In this document: positions 15,538 to 23,875 of the stretch, piece after piece
Layout: the number at the start of each line of letters is the position of its first letter
Numbering within the stretch: the first letter of the stretch is position 1
Source of the DNA: JAPWJZ01 sp965279315
GTDB lineage: Bacteria > Pseudomonadota > Alphaproteobacteria > Micavibrionales > UBA2020
Direction of reading: 5' to 3'
Assembly: GCA_965279315.1 (NCBI GenBank)
Contig: OZ257145.1
Span: 2,852,001 to 2,916,000 of the forward strand
Length of the DNA stretch: 64,000 bases
Made by a program: the position numbers and the translations under genes
The notes under the pieces: model-generated
Seen by the model: the letters and a program-made list of their open reading frames with translations, nothing else
The model's database searches: none
Told to the model about the DNA's origin: nothing

Positions 15538-18105
15538 ATGGCTGACAACGAAAAAGAACCGAAAAAGCTGACCCTGTCCGGCAAAGGCACCCTGAGCCTC
15601 AAGGCTCCCGTGGGGGCTGTGCCGCGCCAGAACATGGCCATGGGCCGCAGCGCAAAGCCTGTCGCCGTCGAGGTGAAGAAAAAACGCGGGGCGCAAGCCG
15701 AAGCCGCGCGTCAGGCCGAGGAAAAAGCCAATGGTGACATCCACCTGACGACGGCGGAGGCCGAAGCCCGCAAACGCGCACTTGCGCTGGCGCAGGCAAG
15801 CCCCCGCGACGCAGCAGCCGCCCCCCAATACCAGAAACTGGTCATCAAGAACCAGCCGGTCGAGGAAGAAACGCCCGCAGCAGCAGCCGCGCCCGTCGAT
15901 ACCATGTCCGCCGCCGACCGCGCGCGCGAACAGGAAACCGCAAAACTCCGCCAGCTCAACCAGGCGGAAGATGCCGAACGCAAACGCCGCGACGCGACCC
16001 GCAGCGCGAACGCCACCAACAATCCCCGCGTGGGCGCGCCCGTCGCCCCCAACGCGCCGGATGAAGACCGCCGCGGCATGCCCGCAGGCCGCAAGGATTT
16101 CGGCCCCGATGCCGCGCCGTCCTCCGTCGTCGATGAGATCAACCGCAAGCGCGGGGCGGGCCGTTTCGGCGCGCAGCAGCAGCGCAAGCGCGGCGGCGGC
16201 AAGATGACCGTCAGCCAGGTCCTGAACGACGGTTTCGAAGACCGCGATTCCAAGAGCCCCTCGATGGCGGCACAGCAGCGCGCCCGCGCACGCATGCGCG
16301 CCAAGATGATGGCGGAACAGCCCCAGACGAAGCAATACCGCGAAGTCATCGTGCCGGAAGTCATCACCGTGCAGGAACTGGCGAACCGCATGTCGGAACG
16401 CCTCGGCGACGTCGTGAAGAAACTCATGGGCCTCGGCATCATGGCGACCGGCAACCAGCCGATCGACCAGGACACCGCCGAGCTCGTCGTGCATGAATTC
16501 GGCCATACCATCAAGCGCGTGTCGGATTCCGACGTTGAAACCGGCCTGCGCGTCGAGGACAGCGAAACCGACCTGCTCGGCCGCCCGCCCGTCGTGACCA
16601 TCATGGGCCACGTCGACCACGGCAAGACCTCGCTGCTCGACGCCATCCGCGCGACCGACGTTGTGTCGGGCGAAGCCGGCGGCATCACGCAGCACATCGG
16701 CGCGTACCAGATCACGACCAAGGCCGGCAAGAAAATCACCTTCATCGACACCCCCGGCCACGCGGCCTTCACCGAAATGCGCGCACGCGGCGCCGACGTG
16801 ACGGATATCGTCATCCTGGTCGTCGCGGCCGATGACTCGGTCATGCCCCAGACGGTGGAAGCGATCAGCCATGCTAAAGCCGCAGGCAAGCCAATGATCA
16901 TCGCGATCAACAAATGCGACCTGCCGACCGCGAACCCGAACAAGGTGCGCCAGGAACTGCTGCAATACGAAGTCGTCACCGAGAGCATGGGCGGCGACAG
17001 CCAGAGCGTGGAAGTTTCCGCGAAAACCCGCAAGAACCTCGACTCGTTGGAAGAAGCGATCCTGCTGCAGGCCGAAGTCCTGCACCTGCGCGCCAACCCG
17101 AACCGCGCCGCACAGGGCGCTGTCATTGAATCGCGCGTCGAACAGGGCAAGGGCTCGGTTGCAACCGTCCTCGTCCAGTCCGGCACGCTGAAGCAGGGCG
17201 ACATCTTCGTCTCCGGCACCGAATGGGGCCGTGTCAAGACGCTGCATGACGACCGCGGCACGCTCATCAAATTCGCCCTCCCCGGCCAGCCGGTGGAAGT
17301 GCAAGGTCTGACCGGCACGCCCGAAGCGGGCGATGATTTCTCCGTCGTCGCCGATGAAGCGAAGGCACGCGAGGTCGCCGAATTCCGCCTGCGCAAAAAA
17401 CGCGCGCTTGCCGCCGCAAAAGGCAAGGGCCGCGGCATCGACCAGATGATCACCGACATCCAGGCGGGTTCCGCCAAGATGCTGAACGTCATCATCAAGG
17501 GCGACGTGCACGGCTCGATCGAGGCGATCGCGGGCGCACTGAACAAAGTGACCGAAGAAAACAAGGAAGTGAAAGTGCAGGTGCTGCATTCCGGCGTCGG
17601 CGCGATCACCGAATCCGACATCACCCTTGCGAACGCTTCCGGCGCGCTGATCATCGGCTTCAACGTCCGCGCGAACCCGCAGGCACGCGACCTTGCGAAA
17701 CGCGACGGCGTCGAGATCCGCTACTACTCGATCATCTACGAAGTGATCGACGAAGTGAAACAGCTGCTCTCCGGCCTGCTCTCGCCCGAGATGAAGGAAA
17801 AGTTCATCGGCTACGCGGAAATCCGCAAGGTGTTCGAGGTCAGCAAGACAGGCAAGATCGCCGGCTGCTTCGTCACCGAAGGCCTCGTCAAGCGCGGCGC
17901 GAAAGTCCGCCTGCTGCGCGACAACGTGGTCATCCATACCGGCACATTGAAAACCCTGCGCCGCTTCAAGGACGAAGTCCGCGAAGTGCAGAAGGGTTAT
18001 GAATGCGGCATGGCGTTCGAAAGCTATGACGACATCAAGGACGGCGACGTGATCGAGGCCTTCGAGATCGAAAGCTCCGCACGCACGCTGGAAGGCACGG
18101 CGTAA
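15538..18105 (+). CDS. infB: Translation initiation factor IF-2
   Basis: IF-2 is the GTPase that places initiator tRNA on the ribosome. The 855-residue protein begins with a charged, low-complexity N-terminal region (about 1-275, Ala/Arg/Glu-rich, with the alphaproteobacterial IF-2 associated segment LTLSGKGTLSLK). The G domain follows, with GHVDHGKT at 357-364, DTPGHAAF near 405 and NKCD near 460. The domain II barrel and C-terminal fMet-tRNA-binding domains complete the protein. The gap after nusA is only 61 bases, and the ylxR (DUF448) gene usual at this place in alphaproteobacteria is absent. Confidence 0.97.
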   Translation: MADNEKEPKKLTLSGKGTLSLKAPVGAVPRQNMAMGRSAKPVAVEVKKKRGAQAEAARQAEEKANGDIHLTTAEAEARKRALALAQASPRDAAAAPQYQKLVIKNQPVEEETPAAAAAPVDTMSAADRAREQETAKLRQLNQAEDAERKRRDATRSANATNNPRVGAPVAPNAPDEDRRGMPAGRKDFGPDAAPSSVVDEINRKRGAGRFGAQQQRKRGGGKMTVSQVLNDGFEDRDSKSPSMAAQQRARARMRAKMMAEQPQTKQYREVIVPEVITVQELANRMSERLGDVVKKLMGLGIMATGNQPIDQDTAELVVHEFGHTIKRVSDSDVETGLRVEDSETDLLGRPPVVTIMGHVDHGKTSLLDAIRATDVVSGEAGGITQHIGAYQITTKAGKKITFIDTPGHAAFTEMRARGADVTDIVILVVAADDSVMPQTVEAISHAKAAGKPMIIAINKCDLPTANPNKVRQELLQYEVVTESMGGDSQSVEVSAKTRKNLDSLEEAILLQAEVLHLRANPNRAAQGAVIESRVEQGKGSVATVLVQSGTLKQGDIFVSGTEWGRVKTLHDDRGTLIKFALPGQPVEVQGLTGTPEAGDDFSVVADEAKAREVAEFRLRKKRALAAAKGKGRGIDQMITDIQAGSAKMLNVIIKGDVHGSIEAIAGALNKVTEENKEVKVQVLHSGVGAITESDITLANASGALIIGFNVRANPQARDLAKRDGVEIRYYSIIYEVIDEVKQLLSGLLSPEMKEKFIGYAEIRKVFEVSKTGKIAGCFVTEGLVKRGAKVRLLRDNVVIHTGTLKTLRRFKDEVREVQKGYECGMAFESYDDIKDGDVIEAFEIESSARTLEGTA

Positions 18106-18115
18106 GGTTAAGACG

Positions 18116-18580
18116 ATGAAGCGCCGTACGCCCACATCCCGCGCCGAACCCGGCCAGCGCCAGCTGCGCGTTGCAGAACGCATCCGCCATATCCTGTCGG
18201 CTGTCCTGCGCCGCGGGGAGCTGCACGATCCTGTCTTGAGCCAGGCGAGCCTGATCACCGTCACCGCCGTCGAAATCGGCCCCGACCTGAAGCATGCGAC
18301 CGCCTATGTGATGCCGCTCGGCGGCAAGAACGCGGACGAGATCGTCCACGCGCTCAACCGCGCCGCCGGCTACTTCCGCTCCGAAATCGGGCCGGAACTT
18401 GACCTGCGTTACGCGCCCAAGGTGTCGTTCCGCTTCGACCACAGCTTCGCCAACGCCGCCCATATCGAAGGCATCCTCCGCCAGGACCGCGTCCAGAAAG
18501 ACATCCACGCGCCGGTGCGGGATGATGACGAAGAAGAAAACGTCGAAAACGACGACGAAGAAGACGATGATAACCGATAA
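18116..18580 (+). CDS. rbfA: Ribosome-binding factor A
   Basis: RbfA is a KH-fold factor for 16S 5'-end maturation and cold growth. The 154 residues include the conserved start RQLRVAERIRHILSAVLRRG and the KH motif region TAVEIGPDLKHATAYVMPLG, followed by LRYAPKVSFRFDHSF. A highly acidic tail of about 25 residues (Asp/Glu-rich) ends the protein. The gene follows infB by 10 bases. Immediately after its stop lies an inserted palindrome and a DUF559 gene instead of truB. Confidence 0.95.
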   Translation: MKRRTPTSRAEPGQRQLRVAERIRHILSAVLRRGELHDPVLSQASLITVTAVEIGPDLKHATAYVMPLGGKNADEIVHALNRAAGYFRSEIGPELDLRYAPKVSFRFDHSFANAAHIEGILRQDRVQKDIHAPVRDDDEEENVENDDEEDDDNR

Positions 18581-18587
18581 GACGACT

Positions 18588-18628
18588 CCCCCTCTCCCGC
18601 TGGCGGGAGAGGGTTGGGGAGAGGGTGG
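18588..18628. repeat. Inverted flanking repeat, left copy
   Basis: A palindrome built from CCCTCTCCCGC / GCGGGAGAGGG followed by GGGGAGAGGGTGG. Its reverse complement recurs at 18946-18988 with few differences. The two copies bracket the DUF559 gene in inverted orientation. Confidence 0.8.
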
Positions 18629-18638
18629 CTGGAAAACG

Positions 18639-19028
18639 ATGCGCCACGACTCCACCGCAAAGGCCCAAGACCTGCGGCGGGAACAAACAGAAGCGGAAAA
18701 AATTATCTGGCACGCGCTCAAAGCCAAAAGATTTGACGGTTACAAATTCCGCCGCCAGTTTCTGATCAACCCTTACATTGCGGATTTCGCCTGTGTCGAA
18801 AAAATGATCGTCGTGGAAATCGACGGTGGGCAGCATTGCGAGAGCCTGCGGGATAACGCGAGAACGAAATTTCTCGAATCCAAAGGATGGCAGGTGGTTC
18901 GTTTCTGGAATAATGACGTCATGGGCAACCTTGACGGCGTCCTGTCCACCCTCTCCCTAACCCTCTCCCGCAGGGCGGGAGAGGGGACAATTGCGGCGCA
19001 AGACGATGGGAAACAGGACAATGGCTAG
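18639..19028 (+). CDS. DUF559 family protein (predicted nuclease fold)
   Basis: A 129-residue protein of the DUF559 family, which shares the Vsr/restriction-endonuclease fold. The N-terminal part contains LRREQTEAEKIIWHALKAKR, and the core has DFACVEKMIVVEIDGGQH, whose acidic residues and GGQH match the expected metal site. No function is established for most members. The gene lies between rbfA and truB, where other genomes have none, and is bracketed by inverted palindromes whose right copy encodes its C-terminal part. An in-frame ATG at 18639 fits the domain start. Its end overlaps truB by eight bases, so it may have captured translational coupling. I read it as a small mobile unit. Confidence 0.85.
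   Translation: MRHDSTAKAQDLRREQTEAEKIIWHALKAKRFDGYKFRRQFLINPYIADFACVEKMIVVEIDGGQHCESLRDNARTKFLESKGWQVVRFWNNDVMGNLDGVLSTLSLTLSRRAGEGTIAAQDDGKQDNG
18946..18988. repeat. Inverted flanking repeat, right copy
   Basis: Reverse-complement counterpart of the element at 18588-18628: CCACCCTCTCCC, then a stem CCCTCTCCCGC / GCGGGAGAGGG. It lies within the last codons of the DUF559 gene. Confidence 0.8.
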
Positions 19029-19953
19029 AAATAAAAAAGGCACCCCCATCCACGGCTGGCTCAACCTCGACAAGCCTCTGGGGATGACATCGACGCAGGC
19101 GATTGGCCGCGTGCGCAGGCTGACGCAGGCGCAGAAGCTCGGCCATGCGGGCACGCTCGACCCGCTCGCAACCGGCATCCTCCCCATTGCGCTGGGCGAG
19201 GCGACCAAGACCATCCCCTTCGTGCAGGACAGCGACAAGATCTACAAATTTACCGTAAAATGGGGCGAGGCGCGCACGACCGACGATTGCGAAGGCGCGG
19301 TCACGCAAAGCTCCGACAAGCGCCCGACGGAGGCCGAGATCACCGCCCTAATCCCCCGCTTCATCGGCACGATTTCCCAGACCCCGCCGCAGTTCTCGGC
19401 CATCAAGATCGACGGCGAAAGGGCCTATGATCTGGCCCGCGAAGGCGAAAAAGTCGATATCCAGCCCCGAAACGTGGTGGTTTACGACTTTAAACTGGTC
19501 AAAACGACCGAAAGTGACGCGGAATTCGAGCTAAACTGCGGAAAAGGCACCTATGTGCGCTCCATTGCCCGCGATATGGGCCAAATTCTGGGCTGTTTCG
19601 GCCATGTTTCCCTGCTCCGCCGCACGGCCGTTGGCGGTTTTACGGAAGAAAACTCGATTTCTCTGGACGAATTCGAGAAAATAATGCAATCTGCCGCTCC
19701 TGATCAGGTTCTGATGCCTGTGGAGACTGTGCTGGACGACATCCCGGCACTAGCCATGACAGCTTTGGAGATCAGCCGTATTAAGCAGGGTCAGACCCTG
19801 AAGTTTTTGTCGCGGCAGGATATCGAGCGCCTCACGGTTGCAGGTATCGACGAGACGACCACTTTGGTTCTGGCTGTTGGGGACAACAAGCCCCTCGCCC
19901 TTCTTGAGAAGAATGGGATAGAGCTTCATCCGGTCAAAGTCTTTAACCTTTAA
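19021..19953 (+). CDS. truB: tRNA pseudouridine(55) synthase
   Basis: TruB converts U55 of all tRNAs to pseudouridine. The 310-residue protein begins GWLNLDKPLGMTSTQAIGRV. The catalytic Asp is in the motif GHAGTLDPLATGILP (about residue 42-56), and GTYVRSIARDMG follows near 177. The C-terminal extension has a PUA-like segment. I chose ATG 19021 (MARNKKGTP); an ATG at 19006 is also possible. rpsO follows 17 bases later, the usual truB-rpsO pair. Confidence 0.95.
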   Translation: MARNKKGTPIHGWLNLDKPLGMTSTQAIGRVRRLTQAQKLGHAGTLDPLATGILPIALGEATKTIPFVQDSDKIYKFTVKWGEARTTDDCEGAVTQSSDKRPTEAEITALIPRFIGTISQTPPQFSAIKIDGERAYDLAREGEKVDIQPRNVVVYDFKLVKTTESDAEFELNCGKGTYVRSIARDMGQILGCFGHVSLLRRTAVGGFTEENSISLDEFEKIMQSAAPDQVLMPVETVLDDIPALAMTALEISRIKQGQTLKFLSRQDIERLTVAGIDETTTLVLAVGDNKPLALLEKNGIELHPVKVFNL

Positions 19954-19970
19954 TTTTAAAGGAGTATACG

Positions 19971-20240
19971 ATGTCGCTGACAAAGAGCACGAAGTCGGAA
20001 ACGATCAAGAAATACGCAACCACCCCCAAGGACACCGGTTCCGCGGAAGTGCAAGTTGCCCTCTTGACCACGCGCATTAGCCAACTGACCGAACACATGA
20101 AGACGCACAAAAAAGACATGGGTTCGCGCCGTGGCCTGCTGCTGATGGTGTCCAAACGCCGCCGTCACCTCAACTACCTGAAAAAAGTTGACTCGAAAGG
20201 CTACGAAAAGCTGATCGACAGCCTCGGCCTCCGCCGCTAA
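19971..20240 (+). CDS. rpsO: 30S ribosomal protein S15
   Basis: An 89-residue S15, the exact bacterial length. It binds 16S rRNA helices 20-22 early in 30S assembly. Recognisable parts are TGSAEVQVALLTTRISQLTE (residues about 22-41), HKKDMGSRRGLL and the C-terminal RRHLNYLKK. A strong AAGGAG precedes the ATG. A terminator follows, closing the operon; pnp, often next in other genomes, is instead at 30137. Confidence 0.98.
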   Translation: MSLTKSTKSETIKKYATTPKDTGSAEVQVALLTTRISQLTEHMKTHKKDMGSRRGLLLMVSKRRRHLNYLKKVDSKGYEKLIDSLGLRR

Positions 20241-20261
20241 TTTCAGATTTCAGATACATGG

Positions 20262-20295
20262 AAAAAGCCGCTGATTAGTCAGCGGCTTTTTCTTT
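20262..20295 (+). terminator. Rho-independent terminator after rpsO
   Basis: A 13-bp perfect stem AAAAAGCCGCTGA / TCAGCGGCTTTTT (20262-20274, 20279-20291) with a TTAG loop and a further T-run. Confidence 0.93.
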
Positions 20296-20321
20296 TGCCG
20301 CGCCTGTTCTAAACTCGTCGC

Positions 20322-21350
20322 ATGTTGAACACGCTTCCCATCCCCATCCTGCAGGCGCCGATGCTCGGCGTGTCGTCGTCCGCGCTGGCGGCTGCCGTGT
20401 CGAATGCAGGCGGGCTGGGGTCTGTCGCGCTCGGCGCGCTCGCGCCGGAAAAGATTGCGCCGCTTGCCGCTGAAATTCGCACGCTCACCTCACGCGCTTT
20501 CGGCATCAACCTTTTCATCCAGCGGCGCGCACCCGTCGATGATGCCGCCATCGCACTGGCGGTCGCGCGCCTGAAACCATGGCGCGACCGTTTCGGGTTG
20601 CCGGATATAGAATTTCCAAAAGACTGGTTCGCCGATTTTGACGGGCAGCTGCAGGCCGTGATCGAGTGCCGCCCCGCTGTCGCCAGTTTCACCTTCGGCT
20701 GCCTCACCCAGGATGAAACCGCCCGCCTGCACGCCGCCAATATTTATGTCATCGGCACGGCGACGACGGTTCGGGAAGCGCAAGCATGGAAATCGGTTGG
20801 CGCGGACGCGATCTGCCTGCAAGGCGGCGAGGCTGGCGGCCATCGCGGCAGCTTCACGCCCGAAGCGCAGATCAACCCTGTTCCGCTGCGCCAGCTTCTG
20901 CAGGAAACATCCGACAGCATCGCCCTTCCCCTGATCGCGGCGGGCGGGATCATGAACGGCCACGGCATCGCCGAAATGCTGAAAGCGGGCGCCGCCGCGG
21001 TACAGCTCGGCACCGCCTTCCTGCTCTGCCCTGAATCTACGACGAACGCGCCATGGCGTGCCGCACTCAAAAACACCGCACAGCCCACGCGCCTGACCCG
21101 CGCCTTTTCCGGCCGCTATGCGCGGGGCATCGTCAACGCGTTCATGGAAGACTTGGTCGATATTGAAAAAGTCCTGCCCGATTATCCGGTGCAGAATATC
21201 CTGACATCCGGCCTGCGCGCCGCATGTGCAAAGGCGGGTTCACCTGATTGCCTGTCACTCTGGGCCGGAACAAATTACGCTGCCGCGCGCGAAATACCCG
21301 CAGGCGATCTGTTGTGTCAGCTGTGGCAGGAAGTTCAGGCAGCAGGTTGA
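20322..21350 (+). CDS. NAD(P)H-dependent flavin oxidoreductase / nitronate monooxygenase family
   Basis: A 342-residue TIM-barrel flavoprotein. It starts PIPILQAPMLGVSSSALAAA, the FMN-binding first strand. GGEAGGHRG (about residue 167) is the NPD-family signature with the catalytic His, followed by PLIAAGGIMNGHGIAEML and AAVQLGTAFLLCPES, the phosphate-binding region. The family includes nitronate monooxygenases and enoyl-reductase-like enzymes; the substrate is not decided here. The gene stands alone after the rpsO terminator, and the gene at 21355 converges with it with only four bases between. Confidence 0.88.
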   Translation: MLNTLPIPILQAPMLGVSSSALAAAVSNAGGLGSVALGALAPEKIAPLAAEIRTLTSRAFGINLFIQRRAPVDDAAIALAVARLKPWRDRFGLPDIEFPKDWFADFDGQLQAVIECRPAVASFTFGCLTQDETARLHAANIYVIGTATTVREAQAWKSVGADAICLQGGEAGGHRGSFTPEAQINPVPLRQLLQETSDSIALPLIAAGGIMNGHGIAEMLKAGAAAVQLGTAFLLCPESTTNAPWRAALKNTAQPTRLTRAFSGRYARGIVNAFMEDLVDIEKVLPDYPVQNILTSGLRAACAKAGSPDCLSLWAGTNYAAAREIPAGDLLCQLWQEVQAAG

Positions 21351-21354
21351 GCCG

Positions 21355-21765
21355 TTATTGAGCGGCGCGGAGCAATTCCGCTTTCTTGGGAAAATAATGT
21401 TCGCCATGCGATGCGGCCAGCAGCCATTCCAGCTTGCCGTTTTTCAGGGTCAGCGTGGCGGTGCCGGTGCCCCCGTCGGGGAAGGCGGAAGCAAAATCGA
21501 TTTTCGCCATATTGCCTTCGACCAGACCGGTGATGCTGGGCACAAGTTCCTCGCCCGCATCATCCACTTTGTTCCCGTCCTGACCGATGGCGATGTGAAA
21601 TCCCGTCAGCGCCTCGCCGTTCTGGTCAAGCGTCAACTCAAGGCTTTCCTTGCCTTGCGACCATGTCCATTTACCGTCAAAGGGATCTGCGCTTGCCTGC
21701 GCGCGCGCCGCTACCGGCAGCAAAAACATCACGAAACCCAGAATAATAAAAACCGTACGCATCAT
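21355..21765 (-). CDS. Secreted hypothetical protein
   Basis: About 136 residues with a Sec signal peptide (MRTVFIILGFVMFLLPVAAR, cleaved after ARA). The mature part has DPFDGKWTWSQGKESLELTL, a lipocalin-like or GW-type beta strand opening, and ends KKAELLRAAQ. The pattern fits a small periplasmic beta-barrel domain binding an unknown ligand; I cannot name a family. The start overlaps the stop of the dehydrogenase at 21762 by four bases (ATGA), so it is translated with it. Confidence 0.75.
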   Translation of the reverse strand: MMRTVFIILGFVMFLLPVAARAQASADPFDGKWTWSQGKESLELTLDQNGEALTGFHIAIGQDGNKVDDAGEELVPSITGLVEGNMAKIDFASAFPDGGTGTATLTLKNGKLEWLLAASHGEHYFPKKAELLRAAQ

Positions 21766-22544
21766 TCCATCACCCACCCATGGCTTACCAGCAGCGACTG
21801 CCCGGTCAGGGCGTTGGTTTTGAATTCGGCAAAAAATAGTGCGACGTCGGCGACGTCCTGCAACGTGGTGAACTCGCCATCGACCGTGTCTTTCAGCATG
21901 ATCTTCTTGATCACTTCGTCTTCGGTAATGCCGAGCGCCTGTGCCTGTTCGGGGATTTGTTTTTCAACGAGCGGGGTGCGGACGAAGCCGGGGCAGATGG
22001 TGTTGCAGCGCACGTTATGCTTCGCGCCTTCTTTCGCCACGACCTTGCCGAAGCCGATCAGCGCGTGTTTCGCGGTCACATAGGGCGCTTTCAGCAGCGA
22101 CGCGGTTTTGGAATGCGCCGAGCCCATCAGGATGATGCTGCCGCCCCTGCCCTGTTTGTACATATGGCGCAACGCCGCGCGGGTGGTGAGGAACGCGCCG
22201 TCGACATGCACCGCCATCAGCAGCTTCCATTTCGCGTAGTCGAATTCCTCGATCGGCGCCACGATCTGGATGCCCGCATTGCTGACAAGGATGTCGATGC
22301 CGCCCAGTTCTTTTGCCGCGCGGTCGATGCCGGCATCGACCTGTTCCTCGCTCGTCACATCCATGGCGATGCCGATGGCGCGCTTGCCGGTGGGGTCGAG
22401 CTGTTTGGCGGCGGCGTCCGCTGCGGCGGCGTTGAGGTCGGCCAGCGCAACCTTCGCGCCTTCGCGCAAATACGTGCGCGCGATTTCGAGGCCGAGGCCG
22501 CTGGCAGCGCCGGTAACGACGGCAACTTTATCCTTGAGGCGCAT
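21762..22544 (-). CDS. 3-hydroxybutyrate dehydrogenase (SDR family)
   Basis: A 260-residue short-chain dehydrogenase. Motifs are TGAASGLG for NAD+ binding, NAG at the end of strand 4, the catalytic Ser in MGSAHS and YVTAKHA with Tyr and Lys. SAHSKTASLLKAPYVTAKHA and CPGFVRTPLVEKQIPEQA match bacterial D-3-hydroxybutyrate dehydrogenases, the enzyme that oxidises 3-hydroxybutyrate to acetoacetate in polyhydroxybutyrate or ketone use. The start ATG at 22544 has a strong AAGGAG; the longer frame to 22649 has no support. A secreted protein is coupled downstream. Confidence 0.88.
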   Translation of the reverse strand: MRLKDKVAVVTGAASGLGLEIARTYLREGAKVALADLNAAAADAAAKQLDPTGKRAIGIAMDVTSEEQVDAGIDRAAKELGGIDILVSNAGIQIVAPIEEFDYAKWKLLMAVHVDGAFLTTRAALRHMYKQGRGGSIILMGSAHSKTASLLKAPYVTAKHALIGFGKVVAKEGAKHNVRCNTICPGFVRTPLVEKQIPEQAQALGITEDEVIKKIMLKDTVDGEFTTLQDVADVALFFAEFKTNALTGQSLLVSHGWVME

Positions 22545-22833
22545 GATATTCTCCTTGATGCAGCGCACAAAATAAGCCCCTGCGGCTTCCAAGTCAACGA
22601 GAGGGCTTTGTCGCGCGGCGGAGAATTTCGCGGATATTGTTCGTTCCAATTCACAATGTTCAATAACCCATCATCCATTACCGTAACATATAAATGCGAT
22701 AAACGCAATTAGAATCAGGCAAGCGGTTGGTATGCCGCGCTTATCCCTGCCGCGGTTTCAGGCGCGGGTGGATTGACTTGGGGGGCCATGCTTCCTAACA
22801 TCATTCAACACCAAGAACTTGAAGGCAAAAGCC

Positions 22834-23451
22834 ATGAGATTCGCAGACACGAAACTGCCGCAGCACCCTGTTATCGAACAGGCCTTCAACGAGCTAACCC
22901 GTCTCGACACCGACAACAATTTCACCGACCGCGGCGTGCGCATCGCGCAGATCATCGCCGCCGAAAGCCTGTCGAAAGACCCCGACGCGATTGCCGCCGG
23001 GCTGCTGGTGCCGATGGCGAGCGATACGGGGCAGGTTTTGCTGGCGCAGGCGACCCTGCCGCCCCGCGTGACGGAGATCATCCAGTCCGTGTTCGATATC
23101 GGCGGCATGACGATGCGCTGCGAACCCATCGAGGCATTTTACAAGGAACTGGATGCGGGCGCGCGTTCCGTCATCCTCGCCTCCAGCTACCGCATGTTCG
23201 AAGTGATGGCGGCGGAGATGGAAGAAAGCCTGATCGCATCGCGCCGCGCAGGCGCGAAGGCCGATGCCGCGTTTTTGCAGGAAACGCTCGATCCCGTCAA
23301 GAAATTCACCGGCATGATATGCCGCGCGGAAACCGAGGAAAAACAGCTGGCGCAGAAATGCGACGATGCGGTCTTGCGCATCGAAACGCTGATCCACGGC
23401 GCAAACCCGCCTGCCCCGCCGAAGGCGACGCCGGCAGCGCCTAAACCCTGA
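22834..23451 (+). CDS. Hypothetical helical protein with degenerate HD-like segment
   Basis: A 205-residue cytosolic protein from the ATG at 22834 (GAAGG eight bases upstream). Residues about 30-75 (RGVRIAQIIAAESLSKDPDA, then IAAGLLVPMASD) resemble the second helix and HD region of RelA/SpoT-type HD phosphohydrolases, but the catalytic HD is replaced by VP, so hydrolase activity is not expected. The rest is helical with Glu-rich segments, ending in a Pro/Ala tail. I make no firm family call. It converges with the lipoprotein at 23459. Confidence 0.6.
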   Translation: MRFADTKLPQHPVIEQAFNELTRLDTDNNFTDRGVRIAQIIAAESLSKDPDAIAAGLLVPMASDTGQVLLAQATLPPRVTEIIQSVFDIGGMTMRCEPIEAFYKELDAGARSVILASSYRMFEVMAAEMEESLIASRRAGAKADAAFLQETLDPVKKFTGMICRAETEEKQLAQKCDDAVLRIETLIHGANPPAPPKATPAAPKP

Positions 23452-23458
23452 AAATATT

Positions 23459-23875
23459 TTATTGCGACCAGATCGTGACGGGCACGTCCATCGCGCTGCC
23501 GTTCAGCGACATCGCGACCGTGACCGTGTTGGGATAGGCGCAAGAGACGCAAGCCGTTTGCGTGCCGCGCACTTCCGCCGCTTCGCTGGGGGCGAAGCTG
23601 GGGCGCACGGTGTTGCGGCCGCTCATGTGGTTTCCCTTGAAGCAGGAAATGCTCATGGTATCCGGGGCGCGGCGCACCATCACGGCGCCGGGTGCCTTCA
23701 CCGAATAGGTGTTCAACCCGCCCTGCATCACGCAATTCGCGCCGGTCACGCCGGGGGTGTTGATGACGATGCTCTGGTACGGCGTGCGCGCAGGGGGCGC
23801 CATCGACACTTCTTTTTCGGCGCAGGCGGATACCAGCATGGCCGCCGCCAGCACGAAAAATTTCATCTTGTTCAT
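23459..23875 (-). CDS. Lipoprotein of unknown function
   Basis: A 138-residue protein with a signal peptide and lipobox: MNKMKFFVLAAAMLVSACAEK, with Cys near residue 18. The mature part contains NTPGVTGANCVMQ and VKAPGAVMVRRAPDTMSISC, a pattern seen in many alphaproteobacterial surface lipoproteins (TPG...V...R...C). It has several further cysteines. Its ATG overlaps the stop of the upstream membrane protein (ATGA, 23872-23875). Outer-membrane location is likely because residue +2 is Ala. Confidence 0.75.
   Translation of the reverse strand: MNKMKFFVLAAAMLVSACAEKEVSMAPPARTPYQSIVINTPGVTGANCVMQGGLNTYSVKAPGAVMVRRAPDTMSISCFKGNHMSGRNTVRPSFAPSEAAEVRGTQTACVSCAYPNTVTVAMSLNGSAMDVPVTIWSQ

Noticed and set aside
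15421..18264. A 947-codon minus-strand frame antisense to infB
   Set aside because: High-GC genes with strong codon bias leave long antisense frames; the plus strand encodes complete IF-2.
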